From NCBI GenBank assembly GCA_035546295.1, contig DATKBT010000057.1:1-28037 (forward strand): a DNA stretch of 28,037 nt, read 5' to 3'. Position numbers and translations under genes: made by a program. The DNA comes from DATKBT01 sp035546295 (lineage in GTDB: Bacteria > Acidobacteriota > Thermoanaerobaculia > Multivoradales > Multivoraceae). This document shows positions 1-6,550 of the stretch, piece by piece (within the stretch, counting starts at the first letter, position 1; every line of letters starts with the position of its first letter). Under the pieces are notes generated by a model. The model was given only the letters and a program-made list of their open reading frames with translations, was not told where the DNA came from and did no database searches.

Positions 1-297
1 CGTGGTGTTCACCACTCCCCAACGAGCAGCGAGGTCGCGGCGCGGTCATACCACGAGCCCGCTAGCCGATCACTCGTGCGCCGCAAGCCCGCAAGCGGGC
101 GCGGCTGGGTCGACCAGGCCACAGCCGTTTCTCTGGGCGAGCGCAGCGGCTTGATCGAACTTTGACCGTTTTGTGAGCTTCCCGCTGGCCTAGTCGACCT
201 AGCAGCCCTTGGGCGAGCTCGCGCGGAGCTGAGCCCGGAGCCGGCGAAGCGTCGCCGGGAAGACGTCGATCAGGCACGCAGCGGCACGGCTCGCGCC
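1..297. other. left-edge stretch without a recognisable gene
   Basis: This stretch lies downstream of the minus-strand exchanger gene. No frame gives a protein that looks real. It holds a compact hairpin around 87-100 (gcccgc, 2-base loop, gcgggc), a relatively AT-rich patch around 150-180, and the inverted repeat listed separately. The far left may belong to a neighbour beyond the window, but nothing identifies it. Confidence 0.5.
104..203. repeat. 18-bp inverted repeat with 64-bp spacer
   Basis: The arms are 104-121 and 186-203 and match at 16 of 18 positions. Each arm has a gtcgac core flanked by sequence related to ctagg and ggcca. The loop holds the only AT-rich patch in the first 300 bases. 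No transposase gene lies nearby, so this could be a relic element end, a structured RNA or chance. Confidence 0.45.
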
Positions 298-1398
298 TCA
301 GTCCCGCAGGTCGTCGGTCGGCGCCGGCGCGGTGCGCTCGCGGCGCCCTTGCCGCAGCGAAGCGATCCCGAGGACGACGGCCGCGGTCGGCGCGACCCCC
401 CAGACCACGACCGCGCGCAGCGTCGCGACGTTCGGATCCCCGCTCGCGAAGAGCACCAGGAACACGACGTAGACGACGTAGAGGCCGAGGAAGATCGAGC
501 CTTCGAGCCGCGAGATGCGGAAGCCGGTGAAGAAGATCGGCAGGCAGAGCACCGCCACCGCGAGCATGACGGGGAGATCGAACGCGCGCGCCTGGGGAGA
601 GACCTCGAGCCCCCCGCGGGCGCTGAGCGCGCTGGCGCCGAGCACGCACAGGATGTTGAAGATGTTGCTCCCCACCACATTGCCCACCGCGATGTCGCGC
701 TCGCCGCGCCAGGCCGCCAGCGCCGAGGTCGCCAGTTCCGGCAACGAGGTGCCGACGGCGACCACGGTCAGCCCCACGATCAGCTCGCCCACCCCCAGCG
801 CCTGGGCCAGGACGACGGCGCCGTCGACCAGCCAGCTCGCCCCCGCGATCAGTCCCACCAAGCCGGCGATCACGAGACCGCCGTCGGTCAGCAACCGGCG
901 CCCGCTCCGTCTCGTCGCCCCGCCTCCTTCGGCGGGGGCGCTCTCCTTTCGCGATCGGACGATCGTTGACGCCGTGTAGACGACGATGCCGGCGAGCAGC
1001 AGAACCCCTTCGGGCCGGCCCAGCTCGCCGTCCGCCGCCATCCACATCAGGAGCAGAGAGCAGGCCACCATGATCGGAACGTCGAGCCTGACGAGCTGCC
1101 GGGAGACGCCGAGGGGCGCGATCAGCGCGGAGAGACCCAGGATCAGCAGGACGTTGGCGGTATTGCTGCCGATGACGTTGCCGAGCGCGATGTCGGCGCC
1201 GCCGGCGCCGCCGAGCGCGGCGCGCACGCTCACAGCGAGCTCGGGTGTGCTGGTGCCGAAGGCGACGACGGTCAGGCCGACCACCAGCGGGGAGATGCCG
1301 GCGGTCAGCGCCAGGCGAGAAGCCCCCCTCACCAGCAGCTCGGCCCCGCCCAGGAGGACCAGGATGCCGGCTATCACCAGCAGGATCGAAGACGCCAT
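298..1398 (-). CDS. calcium/sodium antiporter, CaCA superfamily (YrbG-like)
   Basis: Integral membrane cation exchanger, predicted to move Ca2+ out of the cell in exchange for Na+ or H+. The 366-aa protein is almost entirely hydrophobic and contains the two inverted alpha-repeats that define the superfamily. Repeat one has GTSTPE at residues 48-53 and GNVIGSN at 73-79. Repeat two has GTSLPE at 216-221 and GNVVGSN at 239-245. The acidic residues in these motifs bind the cation. A charged cytosolic loop at about residues 147-170 separates the halves. The length fits bacterial members, which are usually 320-370 aa. The ATG start has a strong GGGGAGG ribosome site 8 bases upstream. Only 22 bases separate it from the MarC-family gene upstream, so the two are probably co-transcribed. 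The ion actually moved cannot be read from sequence. Confidence 0.93.
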   Translation of the reverse strand: MASSILLVIAGILVLLGGAELLVRGASRLALTAGISPLVVGLTVVAFGTSTPELAVSVRAALGGAGGADIALGNVIGSNTANVLLILGLSALIAPLGVSRQLVRLDVPIMVACSLLLMWMAADGELGRPEGVLLLAGIVVYTASTIVRSRKESAPAEGGGATRRSGRRLLTDGGLVIAGLVGLIAGASWLVDGAVVLAQALGVGELIVGLTVVAVGTSLPELATSALAAWRGERDIAVGNVVGSNIFNILCVLGASALSARGGLEVSPQARAFDLPVMLAVAVLCLPIFFTGFRISRLEGSIFLGLYVVYVVFLVLFASGDPNVATLRAVVVWGVAPTAAVVLGIASLRQGRRERTAPAPTDDLRD

Positions 1399-1420
1399 CG
1401 CACTGCCTCCCCAGCGATCC

Positions 1421-2017
1421 TCAGCTCTCGAGGAACCGTTCGATCCCCGTCATCAGCATCTGGATCGCGACGGTGATCAGGACCATCCCCATCAGCCGCT
1501 CGATCGCCCGCAGCCCTCGCTCGGACAGGAACCGTCGCATCCCGCTCGAGAAGTACAGGATGACGCTGGTCGCCAGCCATGCGGCGAGCAGCGCGCCGAG
1601 CCACTCCGGCCAGCGCGTCGGCTCGCGGCTCATCAGCAGCAGCTCGGTGGCGAGCGCCGACGGGCCGGCGACGTAGGGGATCGCCAGCGGCACCACGAAC
1701 GGCTCGCCTTCGACCTGTTCCTCGAGCGGCCGCTGCGCCGACGGGAAGATCATCCGGATCGCGATCAGCAGGAGGATCACGCCGCCGGCCGTGGTCAGCG
1801 CCGGCTCCGAGACGTGGAGCAGCGCCAGGAAGTAGCGCCCCGCGAACAGGAAGACGACCATCACCGCGAGCGCGATCACCAGCTCGCGCACGACGACCAG
1901 GCGCTGGCGGTCGGCCTCGACGCGCGAGAGCGCCGCGAGGAAGAACGGGATGTTCCCCAGCGGGTCCATCACCAGGAAGAGGAGGACCGCTGCTGAGGTG
2001 AGGGTCAAGCTGTCCAT
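1421..2017 (-). CDS. MarC-family integral membrane protein
   Basis: A 198-aa hydrophobic protein with about six membrane segments. It matches the MarC/UPF0056 family by length and by the early FLVMDPLGNIPFF stretch (residues 14-26) and the later PLAIPYVAGPSA stretch in the middle. The E. coli founder was named for its place near the mar locus. Its role in antibiotic resistance was not upheld and the family function is unknown; small-solute export has been suggested. It lies 22 bases ahead of the CaCA exchanger on the same strand. The ATG at 2017 has no visible Shine-Dalgarno. Instead, a perfect 8-bp hairpin ends one base before the start codon. The next in-frame ATG would remove the first membrane segment, so 2017 is kept. 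Confidence 0.92.
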   Translation of the reverse strand: MDSLTLTSAAVLLFLVMDPLGNIPFFLAALSRVEADRQRLVVVRELVIALAVMVVFLFAGRYFLALLHVSEPALTTAGGVILLLIAIRMIFPSAQRPLEEQVEGEPFVVPLAIPYVAGPSALATELLLMSREPTRWPEWLGALLAAWLATSVILYFSSGMRRFLSERGLRAIERLMGMVLITVAIQMLMTGIERFLES

Positions 2018-2018
2018 G

Positions 2019-2038
2019 GCGCCGTCCGCAGACGGCGC
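2019..2038 (-). promoter_or_regulatory. UNCG-type hairpin over the ribosome-binding position of the MarC gene
   Basis: A perfect 8-bp stem with a 4-base loop. Read as minus-strand RNA the loop is UGCG closed by C-G, which belongs to the very stable UNCG tetraloop class. It ends one base before the ATG at 2017, exactly where a Shine-Dalgarno should lie, and no such site is visible. It could repress translation unless opened, or mark an RNA processing site. No regulatory function is demonstrated. Confidence 0.5.
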
Positions 2039-2142
2039 GGGACGCTATCTCAGGACGGCGAGTGGCGTCGCAGGCGCGAAGGTATCTGGCGGTGCCGATT
2101 GGAGACTGGCCGGCCGGTCAGCGCGCCAGAAGTTCCTCGCCC

Positions 2143-2173
2143 CGCCACCGATCCGAAGCTCGGATCGGTGGCG
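2143..2173. terminator. strong hairpin downstream of the RRM gene
   Basis: A perfect 14-bp stem (2143-2156 with 2160-2173) around a 3-base loop. It lies 26 bases past the stop of the RRM gene and about 125 bases before the MarC gene on the same strand. No T-run follows on either strand, so it is not a textbook intrinsic terminator. It could be a processing or mRNA-stabilising hairpin. Its position suggests that it separates the RRM transcript from the membrane-protein pair. Confidence 0.5.
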
Positions 2174-2198
2174 AGGCTTGGGGATCACACGCGCCGCG

Positions 2199-2504
2199 TC
2201 ACCAGCGCGGCCGATGGCCGCCGCCGCCACCGCCGCCACCGCCACCGCCACCGCCACCCTCGCGGCGGGGGCGGGCTTCATTGACCGTCAGCTTGCGGCC
2301 GCCGAAGTCCTGGTCGTGAAGAGCCTCGATCGCGCGGTCGGCGCCATCGTCGTCCATCTCCACGAAGCCGAAGCCACGCGGCCTTCCGGTGTCGCGATCG
2401 TTGATCAGGGCAACGCTCTCGACGTTGCCGTGCTGCGCGAACAGGTCGTTGACCTCGCTCTCGGTGGCTGAGAAGGGCAGGTTGCCCACGTACAGCTTCT
2501 TCAT
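2199..2504 (-). CDS. single-RRM RNA-binding protein with glycine-rich tail
   Basis: A 101-aa protein made of one RNA-recognition motif and a short basic, glycine-rich tail. RNP2 is LYVGNL at residues 4-9 and RNP1 is RGFGFVEM at 43-50. Both carry the aromatic residues that stack on RNA bases. After about residue 80 the chain becomes arginine-rich, then a run of glycines, and ends in HRPRW. This matches the bacterial Rbp type, best known in cyanobacteria, where several are cold-induced; the role here is unknown. The ATG is preceded by a purine-rich GAGAGAAGA stretch. A conspicuous hairpin sits in the leader and another follows the gene. The glycine tail is encoded by a CCGCCA-type repeat that could vary in length between strains. 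Confidence 0.93.
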   Translation of the reverse strand: MKKLYVGNLPFSATESEVNDLFAQHGNVESVALINDRDTGRPRGFGFVEMDDDGADRAIEALHDQDFGGRKLTVNEARPRREGGGGGGGGGGGGGGHRPRW

Positions 2505-2527
2505 TCTTCTCTCTCGACTTTCTCACG

Positions 2528-2554
2528 GTGTGAAACAGCCCTTGCTGTTCACAC
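2528..2554 (-). promoter_or_regulatory. hairpin in the leader of the RRM gene
   Basis: The arms gtgtgaa-a-cag (2528-2538) and ctgttcacac (2545-2554) pair over 10 bp with one bulged A and a 6-base loop. The element ends 23 bases upstream of the RRM start codon. It is less GC-rich than its surroundings, which makes a chance GC hairpin less likely. It could be a protein operator in DNA or a leader RNA structure, for example an autoregulatory site for the RRM protein. That function is inference. Confidence 0.4.
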
Positions 2555-2642
2555 TTCCACTGACACTGCGGTTCCGAACGCCGGAACCTCCGACGCGAGT
2601 GCGCTGACCTGTCGATTCGGGAAACTACTTCGGGGAGGGACG

Positions 2643-2702
2643 ATGGACTCTCCAGTCCGTAGCGTGCCACGACTCCTGGGCACACTGCTCTCGCAAGGGT
2701 AA
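2643..2702 (+). CDS. possible 19-codon leader peptide
   Basis: An ATG at 2643 follows a very strong GGGGAGGG ribosome site (2632-2639) and opens a 19-codon frame ending in TAA at 2700-2702. The predicted peptide is MDSPVRSVPRLLGTLLSQG, with no runs of a regulatory amino acid. It sits 240 bases ahead of the OsmC-like gene, and another open frame starts two bases after its stop. The ribosome site is the only strong argument, and the family is unknown. It may instead be chance in a 438-base gap between divergent genes. Confidence 0.3.
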   Translation: MDSPVRSVPRLLGTLLSQG

Positions 2703-2703
2703 A

Positions 2704-2946
2704 GTGTACGCCGGTTCGAAAGCGCCGTCCAGAGACAGCTCGTCGAGAGTCCCAGAGCGCTCCTCCGGTAGGCTGCTGCACGACGCGAGGAACCGGCGGC
2801 TCACGCCCCCCAGAGCCCCCGCACCCGACGAGTTTGACTCGATGCCCCTGCACTCGGCACCGCTGCAGTCGATGCTCCTGCACTCGAGTGTCCTGCAATC
2901 GACGTCCCTGCGCCCTGGACCCCCGCCACGGAGCGACCTGGCGTGA
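2704..2946 (+). CDS. doubtful 80-aa ORF spanning the 15-bp repeat
   Basis: A GTG-started frame that begins right after the possible leader peptide and ends in a GTGA overlap with the OsmC-like gene. Such spacing is typical of translational coupling. An AAGGG element lies about 5 bases before the GTG. The middle of the product is a run of five degenerate pentapeptides ending mostly in Ser (such as MPLHS and APLQS), produced by the 15-bp DNA repeat. The rest is rich in Ser, Pro and Arg with no known domain. The composition is unlike the neighbouring real genes, so it may be non-coding. It is listed because the junctions are neat. Confidence 0.2.
   Translation: MYAGSKAPSRDSSSRVPERSSGRLLHDARNRRLTPPRAPAPDEFDSMPLHSAPLQSMLLHSSVLQSTSLRPGPPPRSDLA
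2839..2913. repeat. five tandem degenerate 15-bp units
   Basis: The units start at 2839, 2854, 2869, 2884 and 2899. All begin with tcg and carry ctgc at the same later position, near-consensus tcgatgnncctgcac. There is no change of phase over 75 bases. A multiple of three would keep any reading frame open. On the minus strand the units read as pentapeptides of the type C-R-x-[ILV]-[DE] (for example CRTLE and CRSID), resembling pentapeptide-repeat proteins with Cys at one core position. No start codon precedes them closely on that strand. Confidence 0.75.
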
Positions 2947-3344
2947 GCGGGCCGACCGAGGTCCGCCTGCGCTGGGACGGCGGGGAACGCTTCACGGCGA
3001 CCGCGGGCGACGTGGCGACGGTCGTCGACGGCTCGAGCCCCGATCATCTGTCGCCGATGCAGGCGCTCGCTCTCGGGGTCGCCGCCTGCATGTCGATCGA
3101 CGTCGTCGCCATCCTCGAGAAGGGTCGACAGCCGCTCGAGGCGATGGAGGTCGAGCTGACCGGCGAGCGCGCAGCGGCTCCGCCGCGGCGGTTCGTGTCG
3201 ATCCGCATCCACTACCGCATCCGTGGCGCCGTCGACCCCGCGCGCGTCGAGCGGGCGATCGCTCTGTCGCGCGACACCTACTGCTCCGCCTGGCAATCGA
3301 TGCGCACCGACATCGAGCTCCAGACCACCTTCGAGACGGTATGA
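2943..3344 (+). CDS. OsmC/Ohr-family protein
   Basis: A 133-aa protein of the OsmC/Ohr superfamily, small homodimeric proteins that reduce organic or fatty-acid hydroperoxides using two cysteines. The fold is recognisable from the N-terminal strand VRLRWDGGERF, the helix starting at LSPMQALALGVAACMSID and the later segment DTYCSAWQS. The two family cysteines are present at residues 49 and 114, so a thiol-peroxidase activity is plausible. The GTG start at 2943 has a GGAG about 8 bases upstream and begins in line with family members. It overlaps the end of a doubtful upstream ORF by GTGA. Some OsmC-like proteins with this short N-terminus have no proven activity, so substrate is unknown. Confidence 0.9.
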   Translation: MSGPTEVRLRWDGGERFTATAGDVATVVDGSSPDHLSPMQALALGVAACMSIDVVAILEKGRQPLEAMEVELTGERAAAPPRRFVSIRIHYRIRGAVDPARVERAIALSRDTYCSAWQSMRTDIELQTTFETV

Positions 3345-3426
3345 GCCGCACCGAGGCACTGCGCCCTGCCAGTCCGATGTCCGACGCTCCTTCTCGCGCG
3401 ATACCATTGTCCGTGGAGAGAGAACG

Positions 3427-3651
3427 ATGACGAGATCCAGCGCCCGAGACGGTTCCCACTACGACCAGCTCGAGGTCTCGGAGCTCTTCTGCCCGAGCTG
3501 CCGTGCCTCGCGCCCCGTGCGCCAGCACCTCCTCCTGGTGCTGCCCGACGGCAACAAGTACGAGTATCGCTGCGGCGCGTGCGGGACTCCGGTCGGCGAG
3601 AAGAGCGACGACGACCGCTCGCAGTTCCAGTCGATCCTGCGTGCGACCTGA
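3427..3651 (+). CDS. small zinc-ribbon protein
   Basis: A 74-aa protein with two CxxC knuckles, CPSC at residues 22-25 and CGAC at 50-53. They are separated by a beta-type segment rich in Leu and Tyr. This is the layout of a zinc ribbon that binds one Zn2+. There is no signal peptide, so it is likely cytosolic. The ATG at 3427 is chosen because a GGAGAGA ribosome site lies directly upstream; an open frame further upstream lacks one. The stop overlaps the ATG of the next gene as TGATG, implying coupled translation of the two. The family is not recognised and the function is unknown. It could contact nucleic acid or protein. Confidence 0.75.
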   Translation: MTRSSARDGSHYDQLEVSELFCPSCRASRPVRQHLLLVLPDGNKYEYRCGACGTPVGEKSDDDRSQFQSILRAT

Positions 3652-3902
3652 TGTTCGCAGCTCAAACGCCGGAGCAGACGCCGAAGCGGCCGCCTCCTCG
3701 AGTAGCTCCGGATTGCGAGCCGGACGCGCCGGGGTGCACCAGCGTCGGCCCCACGCCGGCTCAGGACTTCCTGCGCCAGGCGTTGGGCAGCAACACCGGC
3801 GACATGCGCGCGCCGGCGCTGCTGCTCACTCTCGCGCTGCTGGTCGCGATCGTCGGGTGGATCGTCCGGAGGCGTCGCCGACAGGCAGAGCCCGACGAGT
3901 AG
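3651..3902 (+). CDS. small protein with one C-terminal membrane segment
   Basis: An 83-aa protein coupled by TGATG to the zinc-ribbon gene. The first 50 residues are Pro-rich and polar and contain two cysteines. A single hydrophobic helix follows at about residues 54-69, and then an arginine cluster (WIVRRRRRQ). By the positive-inside rule the short tail faces the cytosol and the N-terminal part lies outside. No family is recognised. Together with its partner it may form a two-component membrane and zinc-ribbon unit, but that rests only on the overlap. It ends 8 bases before the convergent end of the aminopeptidase gene, with no terminator visible between. Confidence 0.65.
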   Translation: MFAAQTPEQTPKRPPPRVAPDCEPDAPGCTSVGPTPAQDFLRQALGSNTGDMRAPALLLTLALLVAIVGWIVRRRRRQAEPDE

Positions 3903-3910
3903 CGGATGCG

Positions 3911-6550
3911 TCAGCCGCCCAGCTCGGCGGCCCGGAACAGCGGGTCGGCAGCCTGGAGGAGCTTTCCGCGCAGCCGATCCGGCAGGTCGGGATGATGGTC
4001 GAGGAACTCACGGACGATCGCCGCCGCGCTCTGGGTGCGGTGGCCGCCGAGCACCGCCTCGAGCCACGCGAGCGGAAAGAAGATGTCGCCCGTGCGCTGG
4101 ACTTCCTCGAGCAGCTCGAGCGCGGGCCCGATCAGGTGCTCGGTCTCCGGCGCCCGAAGAGGATGATGGATGGCCGAGAGCGCCGCCAGCACCCAGGGCT
4201 CGCGCTCCCGTTGCGCCGGATCGGCGAAGGAGAGTGCGAACGCCTCCCTGACCGCGGCGTTCGAGCCCAGCGCCGGCAGGATGAACTCGAACCGCCGGCG
4301 CCGGTCGGGATCCTCGATCTCGGCGCGCTGCTGCTCGAGCAGGGCGTCCGCACCGTCGATGCCGCGCACCGCGAGCTGCTCGACGAGCGCGATGCGGTCC
4401 TGCTCCGAGAGCTCGAAACCGGGGACCGCGACCCCGGTTCGCCACGCTTCGACCAGACGGTCGACGCCCGCTCTCGTGATCGCCACGCGAGTGAGCGCGC
4501 GATAGAACATGGCCTTCTGCGTGATCTCGGGCGCAGCGGACAGGCGCTCCCACAGGATGCGCTCGAGGCGCGGCGCGACCTGGTCGCGGGTCGCCGGCGG
4601 CAAGAACCGCCAGTAGAGCTCCTCGAGGTCCGAGAGGACGCGATCGACGACCTGCGGGTCGGGCTCCGCCTCGATCAGGCCGAGCGCCGTTTCGATCAGC
4701 TCCACGGGAGCCACGCGCCCCTCGAGCAGCGCGTCCCACAGGCCGAGCCAGCCGACCGCGCGCGCGGTCGGATCGGGGAGCGCGCCGATCCTCCGCAGCA
4801 GGAATCCGAGGGTGCGCTCATCGGGCTCGAAGCGCGCGTAGCCCTCGCCGTCCCCGTTGGCGAGCACCCAGTCCGGCGCCGGCAGGCCGCCGGCGACCCT
4901 CACCCTTCGCGCATCGAGGTCGACCTCGAAGCCCACGCTCCCCCCCTTCTCCGAGCCCGCGCGAACGCGCAGACGCTGGACCCACAGCCGGCCGAAGCCG
5001 GCGGGATCCTCCTGCTCGAGCGCCAGCTCCGAGTCCTGCCCGTCCTCGATCTCCAGCACTGTGCGCACCACCGCCCGTCCCGCCTGCTCGACCCAGATCT
5101 CGCTCCAGGCCGCCAGGTCGTCGTCGCTGAGCGCATCCAGGGTGTCGATCAGGTCGAGCCAACTCGCATTGCCATGGCGGTGCTCGGCGAGGTAGGCCCT
5201 GAGCCCACGGCGGAAGGTCTCGGCGCCGATCAACCGCTCGAGCTGACGCATGGCGATCGGCGCCTTCTGGTAGATGATCGCGCCGTAGAGCGACCCCGCA
5301 TCGGCGAGGTTGGCGAGCGGCTGGCGGATCGGGTTGGCGCCGGCGGTCCGCTCGACCCGGTAGGCGGCGGGGTGGTGCGCGAGCAGGAAGCGCAGGTCGT
5401 GGTCGAGCTCGGGGAAGCTCGGGTGAACGATCTTGGCCGCCATGAAGTTGGCGAACACCTCCTTCATCCAGACGTCGTCGAACCACTCCATCGTCACCAG
5501 GTTGCCGAACCACATGTGAGCAGTCTCGTGCGCGATCAGACTCGCCCGCCGGAGCTCCTGGTCGAGCGTCGCGGTGTCGTCGAGGAGCAGGGCCTCGGCG
5601 CGGTAGAAGATCGAGCCGGGATGCTCCATGCCGCCGTACTGGAACGCCGGGAGCAAGGCGAAGTCGAGCTTGGCGAAGGGGTACGGGATCCCGGTGTAGT
5701 CCTCGAGCCAGGCCAGCGCGGTCGTGTGGAGGTCGAAGATCAAACCGGCGTTGCGCGCGATCCGCTCGCCGTCGCTCTCGCGATGGAGCATGCGCAGAGT
5801 GCGCCCGCCGCGCGCGGCGCTCTCGACCTCGAAGCGGCCGGCCGCGAACGCGAGCTGATAGGTGGCGAGCGGCTCGGTCTCGGCGAAGCGCAGCACCCGA
5901 CGGTCCTCGCCCGCCGCCAGGATCTCGACCTCCTCCTCGACCGGCGCGTTGGCGACCGCGCGCCAGGCCGCCGGGATCTCGAGGGTGAGTGTCCAGCGCG
6001 CCTTCAGGTCGGGCTGATCGAACACCGGGAGCGCGATGCGCGCGCGGTCGGGCACGAACAGTGTGTACATCAGGTCCGCGCTGCGGTTGAGCGAGCCGTT
6101 GCCCGCGATCAGCTCGATCTCGACCCGATTGGCGCCGGCCGTCAGCCGCTCCGCGGGCAGGTGCAGGTGCTGGTCGATCACCACCGGCGGCGTCTCGACC
6201 CCGTTGACGAGGACCGACAGGAGGTTCTCGTTGCGCTGAGCGAAGTCGAGGAACAGCGGGCGCGAGGCGCCCTCGGAGCTCAGCTCGAAGGTGGCGATCA
6301 AGCTCCCGGTCACCGGCGCGTCGAGGGCGGCCGGGAGGGACAGCGCCACCTCGTAGCGCAGCCCCGAAATCCGCTCGGCCCGCTCGAGCGCCAGGCTCCA
6401 GGGCACCCCCGGATCGGGGATCGGATCGGATTCCGGAGCGCAGGCGACGGAGGAGACCAGAGCGCAGATCAGCGCGCAGATCAGAGCGCCGGAACCCGTC
6501 AGCAGCAGTGCGGCGGAGCGGACGGCCGTGGACGCAACCCGCGTGGTCAC
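3911..6550 (-). CDS. M1-family zinc aminopeptidase, predicted lipoprotein
   Basis: Zinc metallopeptidase that removes N-terminal residues from peptides, here probably anchored in the cell envelope. The 879-aa chain begins with a hydrophobic signal ending in VSSVAC, a plausible lipobox. The zinc site HETAH is at residues 341-345 with the third ligand Glu364, giving the exact HExxH-x18-E spacing of family M1. The exopeptidase motif reads GGMEH at 306-310, with His where GxMEN enzymes have Asn. The motif after the third ligand is KEVFANF rather than the common NEGFA. A Tyr in IIYQKAP (about residue 426) fits the transition-state tyrosine. The long helical C-terminal half is typical of full-length M1 enzymes. 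The GTG start overlaps the upstream stop as GTGA; the frame is open further upstream only as a shadow of that gene. It is the last gene of a five-gene run. Confidence 0.93.
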   Translation of the reverse strand: MTTRVASTAVRSAALLLTGSGALICALICALVSSVACAPESDPIPDPGVPWSLALERAERISGLRYEVALSLPAALDAPVTGSLIATFELSSEGASRPLFLDFAQRNENLLSVLVNGVETPPVVIDQHLHLPAERLTAGANRVEIELIAGNGSLNRSADLMYTLFVPDRARIALPVFDQPDLKARWTLTLEIPAAWRAVANAPVEEEVEILAAGEDRRVLRFAETEPLATYQLAFAAGRFEVESAARGGRTLRMLHRESDGERIARNAGLIFDLHTTALAWLEDYTGIPYPFAKLDFALLPAFQYGGMEHPGSIFYRAEALLLDDTATLDQELRRASLIAHETAHMWFGNLVTMEWFDDVWMKEVFANFMAAKIVHPSFPELDHDLRFLLAHHPAAYRVERTAGANPIRQPLANLADAGSLYGAIIYQKAPIAMRQLERLIGAETFRRGLRAYLAEHRHGNASWLDLIDTLDALSDDDLAAWSEIWVEQAGRAVVRTVLEIEDGQDSELALEQEDPAGFGRLWVQRLRVRAGSEKGGSVGFEVDLDARRVRVAGGLPAPDWVLANGDGEGYARFEPDERTLGFLLRRIGALPDPTARAVGWLGLWDALLEGRVAPVELIETALGLIEAEPDPQVVDRVLSDLEELYWRFLPPATRDQVAPRLERILWERLSAAPEITQKAMFYRALTRVAITRAGVDRLVEAWRTGVAVPGFELSEQDRIALVEQLAVRGIDGADALLEQQRAEIEDPDRRRRFEFILPALGSNAAVREAFALSFADPAQREREPWVLAALSAIHHPLRAPETEHLIGPALELLEEVQRTGDIFFPLAWLEAVLGGHRTQSAAAIVREFLDHHPDLPDRLRGKLLQAADPLFRAAELGG

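Noticed and set aside
150..180. possible tRNA-like segment in the AT-richer patch
   Set aside because: No T-loop consensus, acceptor stem or anticodon arm could be folded.
2625..3407. 260-codon minus-strand frame carrying pentapeptide-like repeats
   Set aside because: Most of it is antisense to the OsmC-like gene, and no start codon lies close to the repeats. Kept only as a finding on the repeat itself.
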